NCBI GenBank assembly: GCA_964512675.1
Contig: CAZEJR010000004.1
Span: 58,294-122,293 of the forward strand
From: A07HB70 sp964512675
Lineage (GTDB): Archaea > Halobacteriota > Halobacteria > Halobacteriales > Haloferacaceae
DNA: 64,000 nt
Reading direction: 5' to 3'
Shown in pieces: positions 24,594 through 34,314 of this stretch; the stretch's first letter is position 1, and each line of letters opens with the position of its first letter. A program made the translations under genes and the position numbers. The notes below the pieces were generated by a model. It did not search any database. It was given only the letters and a program-made list of their open reading frames with translations, and was not told the DNA's origin.

Positions 24594-27548
24594 ATGGCAC
24601 GAGACACGATCGAGGTCCGGGGCGCGGCGGAGAACAACCTCGACGACCTCGACGTCTCGATCCCGCGCGAGGAGCTGACGGTCGTCACCGGGCTCTCCGG
24701 CTCGGGTAAGTCCTCCTTTGCATTCCAGACCGTCTACGCGGAGGGCCAGCGCCGCTACATCGAGTCGCTGTCTGCCTACGCTCGCAACTTTCTCGGACAG
24801 ATGGACAAGCCACAGGTCGAGTCGGTCGAAGGGCTGTCGCCGGCGATCTCGATCGACCAGAAGAACGCCGCGAACAACCCCCGTTCGACCGTCGGGACCG
24901 TCACCGAGCTCCACGACTACCTCCGGCTGCTGTACGCCCGCGTCGGCACGCCCCACTGCCCGGACTGCGGGCGCGAGGTCGGCGAGCAGAGCGCCTCCCA
25001 GATGGTCGACCGGGTACTGTCGCTCTCCGACGGGACGCGCCTGAAGATCTGTGCTCCGGTCGTCCGTGACCAGAAGGGTGCGTTCGCGGACCTGTTCGAC
25101 GACCTGCGCTCGCGGGGCTACGCCCGCGTCGAGGTCGACGGCGAGTCGGTCGACCTCGGCGTCGAGACGCCGGACCTCGACGAGAACTACGACCACACGA
25201 TAGACGTCGTGGTCGACCGCGTGGCAGTCGCGCCCGACGCCCGCTCGCGGGTCGCCGACTCACTGGAGACGGCGCTCGCGGAGGCCGGCGGCGTGGTCAA
25301 GCTCGTTCTCCCCGACCCGCCCGCCGACGCCGACCTCGGCCTCGGGAGCCGCGCCCGGTCGACCGGCGACCTCGCCGGCGACAGCGACGAGCGGCTCGTC
25401 GTCGAACTGTCGGAGGACCTCGCCTGCACCCACTGTGGCAACGACTTCTCCGAGCTCGAGACGCGGTCGTTCTCGTTCAACTCGCCCCACGGCGCCTGCC
25501 CGGAGTGCGAGGGACTCGGCTCGACGAAGGAGGTCGACCCGGACCTCGTCGTCCAGGACCCGTCGAAGCCGCTGCGCGACGTCTTCGAGCCGTGGTCGTA
25601 CTCGCGGTCGTACTACCGCACCCGTCTCGACGCCGTCGCCGCGCACTTCGGCGTCTCGCTCGACACGCCCTTCGAGACGCTGACCGACGACGTCCGCCAG
25701 GCCTTCCTCTGGGGCACCGACGAACAGGTGGTCTTCGAGCGACAGACCAGAAACGGGATCCGCCGGAAAGAGAAGCGGTTCGAGGGCGTGATCCCGAACC
25801 TCGAGCGCCGGCACGTCGAGACCGACTCCGACTCGACGCGGGAGCACATCGAGAACTACATGGCCGTCACGACCTGTCCGGCCTGCGACGGGACGCGCCT
25901 GCGGCCACAGTCACGGTCCGTGCTCGTCGACGACACGCCGATCACCGAGGTGGGCCGGATGAGTATCGGCGACGCCCGCGAGCACTTCGAGGGGATGGAG
26001 GCGAGCCTGAGCGACCGGGACCGGACGATCGCCGCGGAGATCCTGAAGGAGATTCGCGCCCGCCTGGGGTTCATGGAGGAGGTCGGCCTGGAGTACCTGA
26101 CGCTCGACCGTGAGGCGTCGACGCTGTCGGGCGGCGAGTCCCAGCGTATCCGCCTCGCGACGCAGGTTGGCTCCGGACTCGTCGGCGTGCTGTACGTCCT
26201 CGACGAGCCCTCTATCGGTCTCCACCGCCGGGACAACGACCGACTGCTCGACACGCTCGAGGGGCTCCGTGACCTCGGTAACACGCTCCTCGTCGTCGAA
26301 CACGACGAGGAGACGATGCGCCGCGCGGACAACATCGTCGACATCGGACCCGGTCCGGGCAAGGACGGCGGCCAGGTCGTCGCGCAGGGCACCGTCGACG
26401 AGGTGACCGCCGCCGAGGACTCCGTCACCGGCGACTACCTCGCCGGGCGACGCACGATTCCGGTGCCCGACGAGCGCCGGTCCGCCGACGGCGAACTCGT
26501 CGTTCGCGGCGCGCGCCAGCACAACCTCGCGGACCTCGACGTCTCGATTCCGCTCGGACAGTTCGTCGCCATCACCGGCGTCTCGGGGTCGGGCAAGTCG
26601 ACGCTGATGCACGACGTGCTGTACAAGGGGCTGGCCCGACAGATGAACGACAACACCTCTGTCGACCCGGGCGAGCACGACGCGATCGAGGGCGTCGACG
26701 CGATAGAGACGGTGCGGCTGATCGACCAGTCGCCGATCGGCCGGACGCCGCGGTCGAACCCCGCGACGTACACCGGCGTCTTCGACTACGTGCGCAAGAA
26801 GTTCGCCCAGACGAAGCTGTCGAAGCGCCGCGGCTACGAGAAGGGCCGGTTCTCGTTCAACGTCAAGGGCGGGCGGTGTGAGGCCTGCGGTGGACAGGGA
26901 ACCGTCACGATCGAGATGAACTTCCTCTCCGACGTCCACGTCCCCTGCGAGGAGTGTGGCGGCGCGCGGTACAACGCCGAGACGCTGGACGTGACGTTCA
27001 ACGACAAGACGATCGCGGACGTCCTCGAGATGAGTGTCGCCGAGGCCCGCGCGTTCTTCGAGGCCGACTCCCGGCTCGGTCGGCGCCTCGGGCTGCTGGA
27101 GGACGTCGGGCTCGGCTACATGCGCCTCGGCCAGCCGTCGACGACGCTGTCGGGCGGCGAGGCCCAGCGGGTCAAGCTAGCCGAGGAGCTCGGCAAGCGC
27201 GACACCGGCGAGACGCTCTACCTGCTGGACGAGCCGACGACCGGGCTCCACCCGGAGGACGAGCGGAAGCTGATCGAGGTGCTCCACCGGCTCGTCGACG
27301 CCGGCAACACCGTCGTCGTGATCGAACACGAACTCGACCTGGTCAAAAACGCCGACCACGTACTCGACCTCGGCCCGGAGGGCGGCGAGGGCGGCGGTCG
27401 GGTCGTCGCGAGCGGGACGCCCGAGTCGGTGGCCGCGACCGAGGACTCACACACCGGACGGTACCTGCGCGACCTCCTGCCGGCGGTCGACGGCGAGAGC
27501 CCCGCCGACCGGCAGACACCGACGCCCGAGCCCGGCGGCGACGACTGA
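24594..27548 (+). CDS. uvrA: UvrABC excinuclease subunit A
   Basis: 984 residues, full length. UvrA is the damage-sensing ATPase of nucleotide excision repair. Two ABC modules are visible: the first Walker A GLSGSGKSS at 33-41 with signature TLSGGESQRIRLA, the second GVSGSGKSTLMH with signature TLSGGEAQRVKLA. Zinc modules include CPDCG, CTHCG, CPECEG, CPACDG and the C-terminal pair CEACGGQG and CEECGG. The tail after about residue 960 is acidic and variable. uvrB and uvrC are not in the window. Confidence 0.96.
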   Translation: MARDTIEVRGAAENNLDDLDVSIPREELTVVTGLSGSGKSSFAFQTVYAEGQRRYIESLSAYARNFLGQMDKPQVESVEGLSPAISIDQKNAANNPRSTVGTVTELHDYLRLLYARVGTPHCPDCGREVGEQSASQMVDRVLSLSDGTRLKICAPVVRDQKGAFADLFDDLRSRGYARVEVDGESVDLGVETPDLDENYDHTIDVVVDRVAVAPDARSRVADSLETALAEAGGVVKLVLPDPPADADLGLGSRARSTGDLAGDSDERLVVELSEDLACTHCGNDFSELETRSFSFNSPHGACPECEGLGSTKEVDPDLVVQDPSKPLRDVFEPWSYSRSYYRTRLDAVAAHFGVSLDTPFETLTDDVRQAFLWGTDEQVVFERQTRNGIRRKEKRFEGVIPNLERRHVETDSDSTREHIENYMAVTTCPACDGTRLRPQSRSVLVDDTPITEVGRMSIGDAREHFEGMEASLSDRDRTIAAEILKEIRARLGFMEEVGLEYLTLDREASTLSGGESQRIRLATQVGSGLVGVLYVLDEPSIGLHRRDNDRLLDTLEGLRDLGNTLLVVEHDEETMRRADNIVDIGPGPGKDGGQVVAQGTVDEVTAAEDSVTGDYLAGRRTIPVPDERRSADGELVVRGARQHNLADLDVSIPLGQFVAITGVSGSGKSTLMHDVLYKGLARQMNDNTSVDPGEHDAIEGVDAIETVRLIDQSPIGRTPRSNPATYTGVFDYVRKKFAQTKLSKRRGYEKGRFSFNVKGGRCEACGGQGTVTIEMNFLSDVHVPCEECGGARYNAETLDVTFNDKTIADVLEMSVAEARAFFEADSRLGRRLGLLEDVGLGYMRLGQPSTTLSGGEAQRVKLAEELGKRDTGETLYLLDEPTTGLHPEDERKLIEVLHRLVDAGNTVVVIEHELDLVKNADHVLDLGPEGGEGGGRVVASGTPESVAATEDSHTGRYLRDLLPAVDGESPADRQTPTPEPGGDD

Positions 27549-27597
27549 CGCGCCGGTACCCGAACGGTTATCGACCGACGAGTCGAGGCCGGCGGAC

Positions 27598-28839
27598 GTG
27601 GCGACCGCCGACCCGGCCGACCCGGCCGACCGGACGCGGATGCTCGCGGTCGCCAGCACGTCGCTCCTCCTCTCCGTGCTCGTCTGGTTCAACTACTCCG
27701 CGGTTCTCCCGCTCGTCGTCGAGGACTGGGGGCTCTCCGGAACGCGTGCGGGCGTCGTCTTCGGCGTGTTTCAGGCGGGCTACCTCCTCGCGGTCGTGCC
27801 GGCCGGGGTCGTCGCAGACCGGCGGTCGGCCCGGGTCGTGATGGCCGCCGGGGCGTCGCTCGCCGGCGGCGCGAGCCTGGGGTTCGCACTCGTCGCCGAC
27901 GGCTTCCTCGTCGGCTCGGTTCTGCGGGCGCTGGCCGGCGTCGGTCTGGCCGGGGTCTACGTCCCGGGGATGCGCTTCGTCGCCGGCTGGTACCCCGAGT
28001 CAGTCCGCGGGCGGGCGATTGGCGTCTACGTCGGGACGTACTCCGTCTCGGCCGGGCTCTCTTTTCTCCTCGCCTCGCGAGCCGCGACCGCGGTCGGGTG
28101 GCGAACGGCGGTGGCGGCGACGAGCGCCGGTGCGCTCCTCGTCCCGGTCGTGGTCCTCGGACTCGGACGAGACCCGCCGGGAGGCGACGAGACCGGGACC
28201 GAGGCCGGGACCGGAGCCCTGCTCGATCTCGCGGTCCTCCGGAACCGGGCGTATCTCGCCGCGGTCGGGGTCTACGCCTTCCACAACTGGGAGCTGTTCG
28301 GCCTCCGGAACTGGCTGCTCGCCTTTCTCGCGACCGAGACGGCGCTCGGGGCCGAGACCGCCGGCACCGCCGTCGGGGGCGTCGTCATCGTCGGGGGTCT
28401 CGGCAACCTCCTCGGCGGCGCACTCTCGGACCGGATCGGTCGAGGGTGGGCCGTCGGGGGGGCGCTGGCGGTCAGCGGCGCGGTGAGTGCGACGCTCGGG
28501 TCGCTGGGCTGGCTTCCGGTCCCGCTCCTGCTCGGACTCCTCGCGGTGTACGGCGTCGCGCTCACGGCCGACAGCGCGCCGACGTCGACGGCGGTCACCG
28601 AACTCGTCGCCGACGAGCGGATGGGGGCCGCGCTGTCGCTCCAGTCGCTGTTTGGCTTCTCGACCACCGTCGTCTCGCCCGTCGTCTTCGGGCTGGCGCT
28701 CGACCGCGCGGGCTACGCCGTCGCCTTCCCCACGCTCGCGCTCGGAGCGCTGGTCGCTCTCGTCGCCCTGACGGCTCTCGGTCGGCTCACCCACAGAGCG
28801 ACCGGCGCCCGGACTAACGGCCCGGAAGCAGGAGACTGA
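27598..28839 (+). CDS. Major facilitator superfamily transporter
   Basis: 413 residues with 12 predicted membrane spans. The loop after span 2 carries the MFS pattern (GVVADRRSARVVM), and GGALSDRIGRGW marks the repeat in the second half. The substrate cannot be told. GTG start 49 bases after uvrA. Its end overlaps the 3' end of the opposite histidine kinase gene by 26 bases, so both messages share antisense sequence. Confidence 0.85.
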   Translation: MATADPADPADRTRMLAVASTSLLLSVLVWFNYSAVLPLVVEDWGLSGTRAGVVFGVFQAGYLLAVVPAGVVADRRSARVVMAAGASLAGGASLGFALVADGFLVGSVLRALAGVGLAGVYVPGMRFVAGWYPESVRGRAIGVYVGTYSVSAGLSFLLASRAATAVGWRTAVAATSAGALLVPVVVLGLGRDPPGGDETGTEAGTGALLDLAVLRNRAYLAAVGVYAFHNWELFGLRNWLLAFLATETALGAETAGTAVGGVVIVGGLGNLLGGALSDRIGRGWAVGGALAVSGAVSATLGSLGWLPVPLLLGLLAVYGVALTADSAPTSTAVTELVADERMGAALSLQSLFGFSTTVVSPVVFGLALDRAGYAVAFPTLALGALVALVALTALGRLTHRATGARTNGPEAGD

Positions 28840-30226
28840 GACTCGTTCCGTCGTCGGAGACGTCGACGGCGATCCTGCCGCCGCTCTGTTTGACCACCAT
28901 CCGGATCTTCCACACGCCCAGGCCGTCTCCGTGTCTCATCGCGGTCTCCTCGCCGGTCTCGAGGACGGCCGCCTCCGCGTCCGGCATCCCGGGACCGTCG
29001 TCGCTGATATCTATCCTGAGCCAGCCTGCGCCCTCGTCGGCGACGACCACCGCGACCGTCGGGGTGCCACTGGCGTTCGACTCGACCGCGTTGTCTATCG
29101 CCTCGTCTACCGCCTCGCGGGTGATCGACGGCACGTCGCCGGCGGCCGCCTCGGACAGCGCCAGCTCGATGTCGGCCGCCGGGTGAGCGTCCTGCCTCGC
29201 CTCGACGGCCTCCGCCACCAGCGACCCGACCGGCACTGGCGCAGTCTGCTCGCGCTCGATCGCCTGCTGGATATCTTTCATGTCGGTGACGAGCTTCTCC
29301 CACGACTCCGTGACGCTGATAGCCCTGCCGGCGCTGGCCGCGCGCTCGTCCGGGTCCGACGCCTCGGCGGTCTGCTGTGTCCAGCCGCGCAGCTTCGTGA
29401 GGTCGTTCCGTATGTTGTGCCGCAACACCCGGTGGAGCACCTGTAGGTGTTCTCGCCGCTGCCGCTTGTCGGTGATGTCGCGCCCTTCGGCTACCACCCA
29501 CTTGACGCCGCCGTACCGGTCCTCTACCGGTTTCACCGAGAAGTCGATCGTCCTGACCCCGTCGTTTCCCTGAACGTCGGTCTCGTAACGGACGAACTCG
29601 CCGTTCGCCGCCCGACTCACCGCGTCCCTGACGCGCTCGGCTGCCGCTTCCGAGTGTGCCCACCACGACACGTCCGCGACGTGTTCGCCGATGGCCTCCT
29701 CCGGCTCCAGCCCACCGAAGTCGAGCGCCGTGTCGTTCGCCTCGACTATCGTCCCGTCTGGTCGCAACAGCCCGGTGAACTGGAACGCGTTGTCGAAGAG
29801 AGACTCGTACCGCTGGGCGGTCTCCCGCTTGCGGGTCGCGTAGTAGCCGGCGACGAACAGCAACAGCGCACTGACCCCGACCGTGACGAGGAGGTGGAAC
29901 CCCGGCTCCTCCATCGACCGCCCTTCGAGGCGCTGTACGCCGAGTGTAGTCGCCTCAATCCCCGTGCCGGCGACCACCCCCACCATCGTCCAGACGGCCA
30001 CAGTCCGCTCGTCTGCGTCGGCAAGGCCCGCCCGGCGTAGCCGCCACCCCCCGTAGATCAGGGCGACCGCAAGCCCGCCGTCGATCGCGAGCCCGACCAT
30101 CGGCCCGGAGATCTGTCCGATGGTGGTTATCTCAGCCCAGTGGTGGGCGACAGCGGCGAGCAGTAGTGTCGCTCCCGTCGCCACGACGGCTGAGGACCCG
30201 CTGTGCCGCGTCATCGTACTCGCCAT
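28814..30226 (-). CDS. Membrane sensor histidine kinase with one PAS domain
   Basis: 470 residues. Four hydrophobic segments occupy about residues 13-130, then a PAS/PAC domain at about 138-255 (AFQFTGLLRPDGTIVEAND). Next is the haloarchaeal H-box with His-270 in LHRVLRHNIRNDL, and a HATPase domain (IDNAVESN, DDGPGMPD, GDGLGVWKI). Autophosphorylation should follow a signal sensed in the membrane or by PAS. No response regulator is adjacent. The start may be the ATG at 30226 or four codons later at 30214; a perfect 16-base palindrome covers the first of these. Confidence 0.88.
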   Translation of the reverse strand: MASTMTRHSGSSAVVATGATLLLAAVAHHWAEITTIGQISGPMVGLAIDGGLAVALIYGGWRLRRAGLADADERTVAVWTMVGVVAGTGIEATTLGVQRLEGRSMEEPGFHLLVTVGVSALLLFVAGYYATRKRETAQRYESLFDNAFQFTGLLRPDGTIVEANDTALDFGGLEPEEAIGEHVADVSWWAHSEAAAERVRDAVSRAANGEFVRYETDVQGNDGVRTIDFSVKPVEDRYGGVKWVVAEGRDITDKRQRREHLQVLHRVLRHNIRNDLTKLRGWTQQTAEASDPDERAASAGRAISVTESWEKLVTDMKDIQQAIEREQTAPVPVGSLVAEAVEARQDAHPAADIELALSEAAAGDVPSITREAVDEAIDNAVESNASGTPTVAVVVADEGAGWLRIDISDDGPGMPDAEAAVLETGEETAMRHGDGLGVWKIRMVVKQSGGRIAVDVSDDGTSLSLLLPGR

Positions 30227-30238
30227 CGTATACGATGG
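30223..30238. repeat. Perfect 16-bp palindrome over the kinase start codon
   Basis: CCATCGTATACGATGG reads the same on both strands and includes the start codon of the sensor kinase. It could be an operator or a hairpin at the very 5' end of the message. Confidence 0.6.
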
Positions 30239-30479
30239 TCAATAACGCCACCGGAGCGCAGACCACGGGGGTCGCCGTGTCTCACGGCCGCCGCTCGGCA
30301 CCTCTCCGACGGGGACTCGCACACACCGGCAGGACACCGCCGACCGGTACCCACAGAGACGCAGACGCGTCGCTGCTCCGGACGTGCCGGCGGTCGTGAC
30401 GACGCTCCCGCGGCCGTGACGCCGGCCACCGGCTCGGGGGGTGTCGGACCGCCGGAAACGGCCGGCCCGATGCGGCCGT

Positions 30480-31448
30480 TCAGATCGCCCAGACAACGAG
30501 ACCGACGGCTACTGCCGGGAGCGTGGTGTAGACGGCGGCGACCGCGGCTCCCCGGTCGACGGCGAACAGCGCAACACCGCGTCGCCGCCCTGACTGATAG
30601 CGTTCGCGACCAGCGCCGACGCCCGGACGGCTCCCTCCGTGTCCCCCGTCACGAACCCGACGTGGACGCCACAGCCCGGGACGACGCCGACGACCGCGGT
30701 CAGCGGCCCGCCGACCGGAGGTGTCGCTCCGGCGTCGACGACCGCCGCGAGGCCGCGGTAGCCCGCCAGCCCCGTGACGACCCACGCGACGACCGGCGCC
30801 GCCCCGACGGCGACGGCCCGGAGCCGTCCGTCGTGGGACGCGCCGAGCAGCCGCTCCGGGGCGAGCGCGAACGCGACGTCGCCGGGCACGAGGCGGGGGA
30901 GGCTGTCGGTCGCCCGGCGAAGGCCGACGACGACCCCGACAGCCGCGGCGAGCCACCAGAGCGCGAGCGGAACTGTCCGGAGCCTCCCGGCGAGTCCGTC
31001 CGCCCACCCGCTCGCGCCGCCGTCAGACCGCGCCGTACTCCCCCCGTTCACGACGACCTCGAGGGCAGCGGCGACGAGGAAGGCGACGCCGTAGACGCCC
31101 AGCGCGGTTCGGGCGCGACAGCGAGGAGGACGAACGCCGGGTCGCCCGCGGTCGCGGCCAGCGCGGCGAGGAGCGTTCGGAACTGGACCGCCCCACGCCC
31201 GTACAGCGAGACGACAGCGATCGCCCCGCCACAGCCCGGAATCGCCCCGAAGAGGGCTCCGCCGACTGCCCCGGTCCCCGTCTGCCGAGGAGCGAGCCGA
31301 CCGTCCGGCGGTTAGCGGCGGTGCCGACCACCCGAGCGAGGGGTAGTGAGCCGACGACGAACGAGCCGATCACCGTCCAGGCGTCAGACACAGCCGCCGC
31401 CGCGGCGCCGATCACGCGAGTTCTCTCGGACGATCTACGCCAAGACAC
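30480..31448 (-). pseudogene. Frameshifted heavy-metal exporter (ArsP_2 / putative manganese transporter family)
   Basis: Reading the minus strand across frames gives one continuous membrane protein. It runs through AWTVIGSFVVGSLPLARVVG, then ALFGAIPGCGGAIAVVSLYG, GVYGVAFLVAAALEVVV, VPLALWWLAAAVGVVVG, VVGVVPGCGVHVGFVT, ALVANAISQGGDAVL and VDRGAAVAAVYTTLPAVAVG. The repeated PGCG motif in two halves is typical of these ten-span exporters. At least three frameshifts (near 31285, 31110 and 30580) are needed, so no intact protein can be made. The N-terminus is also poorly preserved. A functional gene would have handled a divalent metal or arsenic species; the family name is from memory. Sequencing error at all three places is the alternative. 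Confidence 0.65.
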
Positions 31449-31541
31449 CGGCTGTCGAGTAGCGGGGCGTCGTTGGCACGACCGCGCGCCCGTGTCCGCG
31501 ACGCCACAAGACTCAGGCCGGCCTCTCCCGAAAGCCCGACG

Positions 31542-31622
31542 ATGAGCAAGCGGCTCAAGCAGGCGCTAGTTGTCCTGTTCGTCCTCGTTATGATCCTCAG
31601 TCCCGTGGCGTACGTGGTCTGA
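31542..31622 (+). CDS. Possible 26-residue membrane microprotein
   Basis: ATG at 31542 opens MSKRLKQALVVLFVLVMILS and ends PVAYVV. A basic N-terminus followed by one hydrophobic span is a coherent single-pass design, with inside-positive topology. It lies 39 bases before the reductase gene and could be co-transcribed. No TATA box or ribosome site is evident. I cannot assign a family. Confidence 0.35.
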   Translation: MSKRLKQALVVLFVLVMILSPVAYVV

Positions 31623-31661
31623 CGGACAGGTACTTGCCGGTCGCCACCCGAACACGTCTCG

Positions 31662-32747
31662 ATGTACGACCTCGCCGTCGTCGGTGTCGGCCCCGCAGGC
31701 GCACGAACCGCCCGCCGGTTCGCCGCGGCCGGCAACGACGTACTCGCCCTCGAACGCGGGGGGGTGGGCCGTCCGCTCGCCTGCTCCGGACACGTCTCGA
31801 CCGACCTGTGGGCGTTCCTCGACGACGGCGCCCGCGACGCCCTCCTCCAGAACGAGATTCGGGGCGCACGCTTCCACGCCGACGGCCCGGCGAGCGGGTC
31901 CGACGGCGAGCGGTTCTACCGCGACGAGCCGGTCTCGAACGTCATAGACCGGGTCGCGCTCGACCGGCGGCTCGCGGACCTCGCGCGCGAGGCGGGGGCC
32001 GACGTGCGAGAGCAGCGCACCGTGACCGGCGTCCGAGAGCACGACGACCGCGTGGAGCTGACCGTCTCGACGCCAACGGGCGAGCGGACGGTCGAGAGCC
32101 GTCTCGTCGCCGGCTGTGACGGGCCGACCTCGCGGGTCCGGCAGGCGCTCGACCTTCCCGAGCCGGACGAACTCCTCCACGGCGTGCTCGGCTTCGCCGA
32201 CGCGCCCGACGGTGGCGACTTCGTGGACGTCCACCTCACGCCCCCGCGGTTTTTCGCGTGGCGGATCCCGCGGGGCGACGCCGGCGTCGAGTACGGACTG
32301 GCTGCCCCGCCCGGAACGGACGTGAGCGACCAGTTCGCGTCGCTGATCGACGCGTACGACGCCGACGTGACCCGCCGGTGTTCGGGAACCATCCCGGTCG
32401 GCCCGCCGGCGCGGACGACGAGCGAGCGGGGATTTCTCGTCGGCGACGCCGCGGCGATGACGAAGCCGTTCACCGGCGGCGGCATCGTCTACGGCATGAC
32501 CGCCGCGGACTGCGCCGCGCGGACGGTCGACCCCCGGGACCCGTCGACGCTCGACGACTACGAGACGGCGTGGCGCGACGAGCTGGGCCGGGAGATACGG
32601 CTAGGGAGCCTGCTCCGGCGGGCGTACTCCCTCCCGGGCCCGCTCCAGCGCGCCGGCCTGCGCGCGCTCTCGGGCGAGGTCGGGGTCCACATGGACCGCC
32701 CGACGACGTTCTTCTCGCGGGCACACCTCCGGCGTCTGCTGCGCTAG
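31662..32747 (+). CDS. Geranylgeranyl-reductase-family FAD oxidoreductase
   Basis: 361 residues. The N-terminal dinucleotide fold is clear (VVGVGPAGARTARRFAAAG), followed by the family's LACSGHVS. The second FAD motif is FLVGDAAAMTKPFTGGGI near residue 255. Relatives saturate the isoprenoid chains of archaeal lipids or of menaquinone; which one this does is not clear, since haloarchaea carry several paralogues. Its stop interlocks with that of the convergent gene (CTAG). Confidence 0.82.
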   Translation: MYDLAVVGVGPAGARTARRFAAAGNDVLALERGGVGRPLACSGHVSTDLWAFLDDGARDALLQNEIRGARFHADGPASGSDGERFYRDEPVSNVIDRVALDRRLADLAREAGADVREQRTVTGVREHDDRVELTVSTPTGERTVESRLVAGCDGPTSRVRQALDLPEPDELLHGVLGFADAPDGGDFVDVHLTPPRFFAWRIPRGDAGVEYGLAAPPGTDVSDQFASLIDAYDADVTRRCSGTIPVGPPARTTSERGFLVGDAAAMTKPFTGGGIVYGMTAADCAARTVDPRDPSTLDDYETAWRDELGREIRLGSLLRRAYSLPGPLQRAGLRALSGEVGVHMDRPTTFFSRAHLRRLLR

Positions 32748-33862
32748 TCGTAGGTCGGGAGCCGTGCCGACCGCGCGCTCCCCTCGGCGAACGGGAGATC
32801 GGTGCGCTCGGCGGGTGCGGGGCCGTCGGCGGTCTCTACGGCCACGTCCTCGGCGTCGAGGTCGAACGGCACGTACGCCAGCGCAGCCGGCGCACCGAGA
32901 CTCGGGATTTCTGCCCCGCGGGTGACCGTCCCGACGGCGTCACCGTCTGCGAGGACGTCTGCGCCGCGCTCCGGGGCCGTCTCGGGCCGGAGGCCGACGA
33001 GGCGCCGCGAGGGCCGGCCGCGGTTGGCGACGCGGGAGACGACCTCCTGCCCGACGTAACAGCCCTTTTCGAGGTCGAACCCGACGCGGACGCCGGCGAC
33101 GTTCGGCAGGTCCCCCGCGAGCTCCGGCTCGAGCAGCGGCGTGCCGGCCTCGAGCGTCAGTGTCATCCACGTGTCGTGGCCGACGGGAACGGCGTTCAGG
33201 CCGCTGGTCAGGAGCGTCTCGGCGACGTCGGCGGCGTCGCCCCGCGCACAGACGACGCGGTAGCCCTCCTCGCCGGTGAGTCCGTCGCCGGCGACGACGG
33301 TGAGCCCGGCGTCGCGGGTGGCCGTGCGGACGAACGTCAGCGGCTCCGACGGCGGCGCGTCGGAGCAGACGGAGGCGAGCTTCTCCGTCGCCTTCGGGCC
33401 GTAGACGCCGAGGACGCGGAACTCGTCGCTCGCGTCTCGCACCTCGACGTCGCGGACGAACACCTTGCTCGCCCAGTCGTCGGCGAGCGCGGCGGCGCGG
33501 TCCCCCGGCAGGACGACGAGGAGACGGTCGGACTCGCTCGCGTCGAAGACGTACATGTCGGTGTCGACCTTCCCCTGCGGGTCGAGGAGGAGCGCGTACC
33601 GTCCGGTTCCGTCCTCGCGCGGGACGGGCGTCGTGACGGTGTCCTCGACGAACTCGTGGCGGTCGTCGCCACGGACGACGACGACGCCCTCGCCGCCGTC
33701 GAGGACGCCGACACCGTTCCGGACGGCGAGATGCGTTCGCTCGGGTCGTCCGTAGTGGCGGACCCGCCCGGTCTCGTCACGGACTGCCCCGTGGTCGTCG
33801 TGGAGGCTGCGGAGCGACTCCGGCCCGACGTCGTCCTCGCGTTCACGCTCGCTCGTGGTCAC
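32744..33862 (-). CDS. CAF17/YgfZ-like folate-binding protein (GcvT fold)
   Basis: 372 residues with the aminomethyltransferase fold. The diagnostic CAF17/YgfZ signature KGCYVGQEVVSRVANRG lies near residue 270. Members of this group bind folate and help in assembly or repair of iron-sulfur proteins rather than acting in the glycine cleavage system. Glycine-cleavage T proteins lack this signature, and no gcvH or gcvP is nearby. The first 20 residues are a variable acidic extension. Its stop interlocks with the upstream convergent gene. Confidence 0.82.
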   Translation of the reverse strand: MTTSEREREDDVGPESLRSLHDDHGAVRDETGRVRHYGRPERTHLAVRNGVGVLDGGEGVVVVRGDDRHEFVEDTVTTPVPREDGTGRYALLLDPQGKVDTDMYVFDASESDRLLVVLPGDRAAALADDWASKVFVRDVEVRDASDEFRVLGVYGPKATEKLASVCSDAPPSEPLTFVRTATRDAGLTVVAGDGLTGEEGYRVVCARGDAADVAETLLTSGLNAVPVGHDTWMTLTLEAGTPLLEPELAGDLPNVAGVRVGFDLEKGCYVGQEVVSRVANRGRPSRRLVGLRPETAPERGADVLADGDAVGTVTRGAEIPSLGAPAALAYVPFDLDAEDVAVETADGPAPAERTDLPFAEGSARSARLPTYD

Positions 33863-33894
33863 GGTCGCCGGTACGGGCGGCGGCCTGTTAACGA

Positions 33895-34191
33895 CTACAG
33901 TCCGAGTCGGTCGCGGAGCGCGTCGAACGCCGACCGCTCGTCGGCGTCGTCGTCCGGGTCGGGGACGACCCGGTCGGCGGGGTAGATGAGCACCCGATCA
34001 CCCTCGTGGTCGACCGTAATGAGCCCGTCGTCTTTCAGCGCAGACAGCGCGCCCTCGATGCGGTCGATGTCGGCGTCGACCGCCGCCCGGAGCTCGAGCA
34101 CGGTCATCCCCTCGCGCCCGCGGTCGACGAGCGCGTCCAGCACCGCGACCTGCGACTCGTCCCGGTCGCGGAACTCCCGCTTCGCGGCCAT
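33895..34191 (-). CDS. Small winged-helix protein (DUF6432-like)
   Basis: 98 residues. From about residue 14 it has a winged-helix pattern (VAVLDALVDRGREGMTVLEL, then IEGALSALKDDGLITVDHEG). The end is acidic. It resembles a haloarchaeal family that I recall as DUF6432. It is probably DNA-binding or protein-binding, target unknown. It lies 32 bases upstream of the CAF17-like gene on the same strand and may share its transcript. Confidence 0.65.
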   Translation of the reverse strand: MAAKREFRDRDESQVAVLDALVDRGREGMTVLELRAAVDADIDRIEGALSALKDDGLITVDHEGDRVLIYPADRVVPDPDDDADERSAFDALRDRLGL

Positions 34192-34314
34192 ACCCCCCGT
34201 ACGGCTGCCGGCGGCTTACCTGTACCGACCCGCCGGCGCGCGCCGAACCTCCGTCTGACGCCAGTCAGACGCCGGAGACAGGCTTTTGCGCCCCGGAGGA
34301 GAGTCATAGACGAG

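Noticed and set aside
30227..30479. Spacer between the kinase and the exporter pseudogene
   Set aside because: Only short Arg-rich frames; apart from the palindrome at its edge nothing can be supported.
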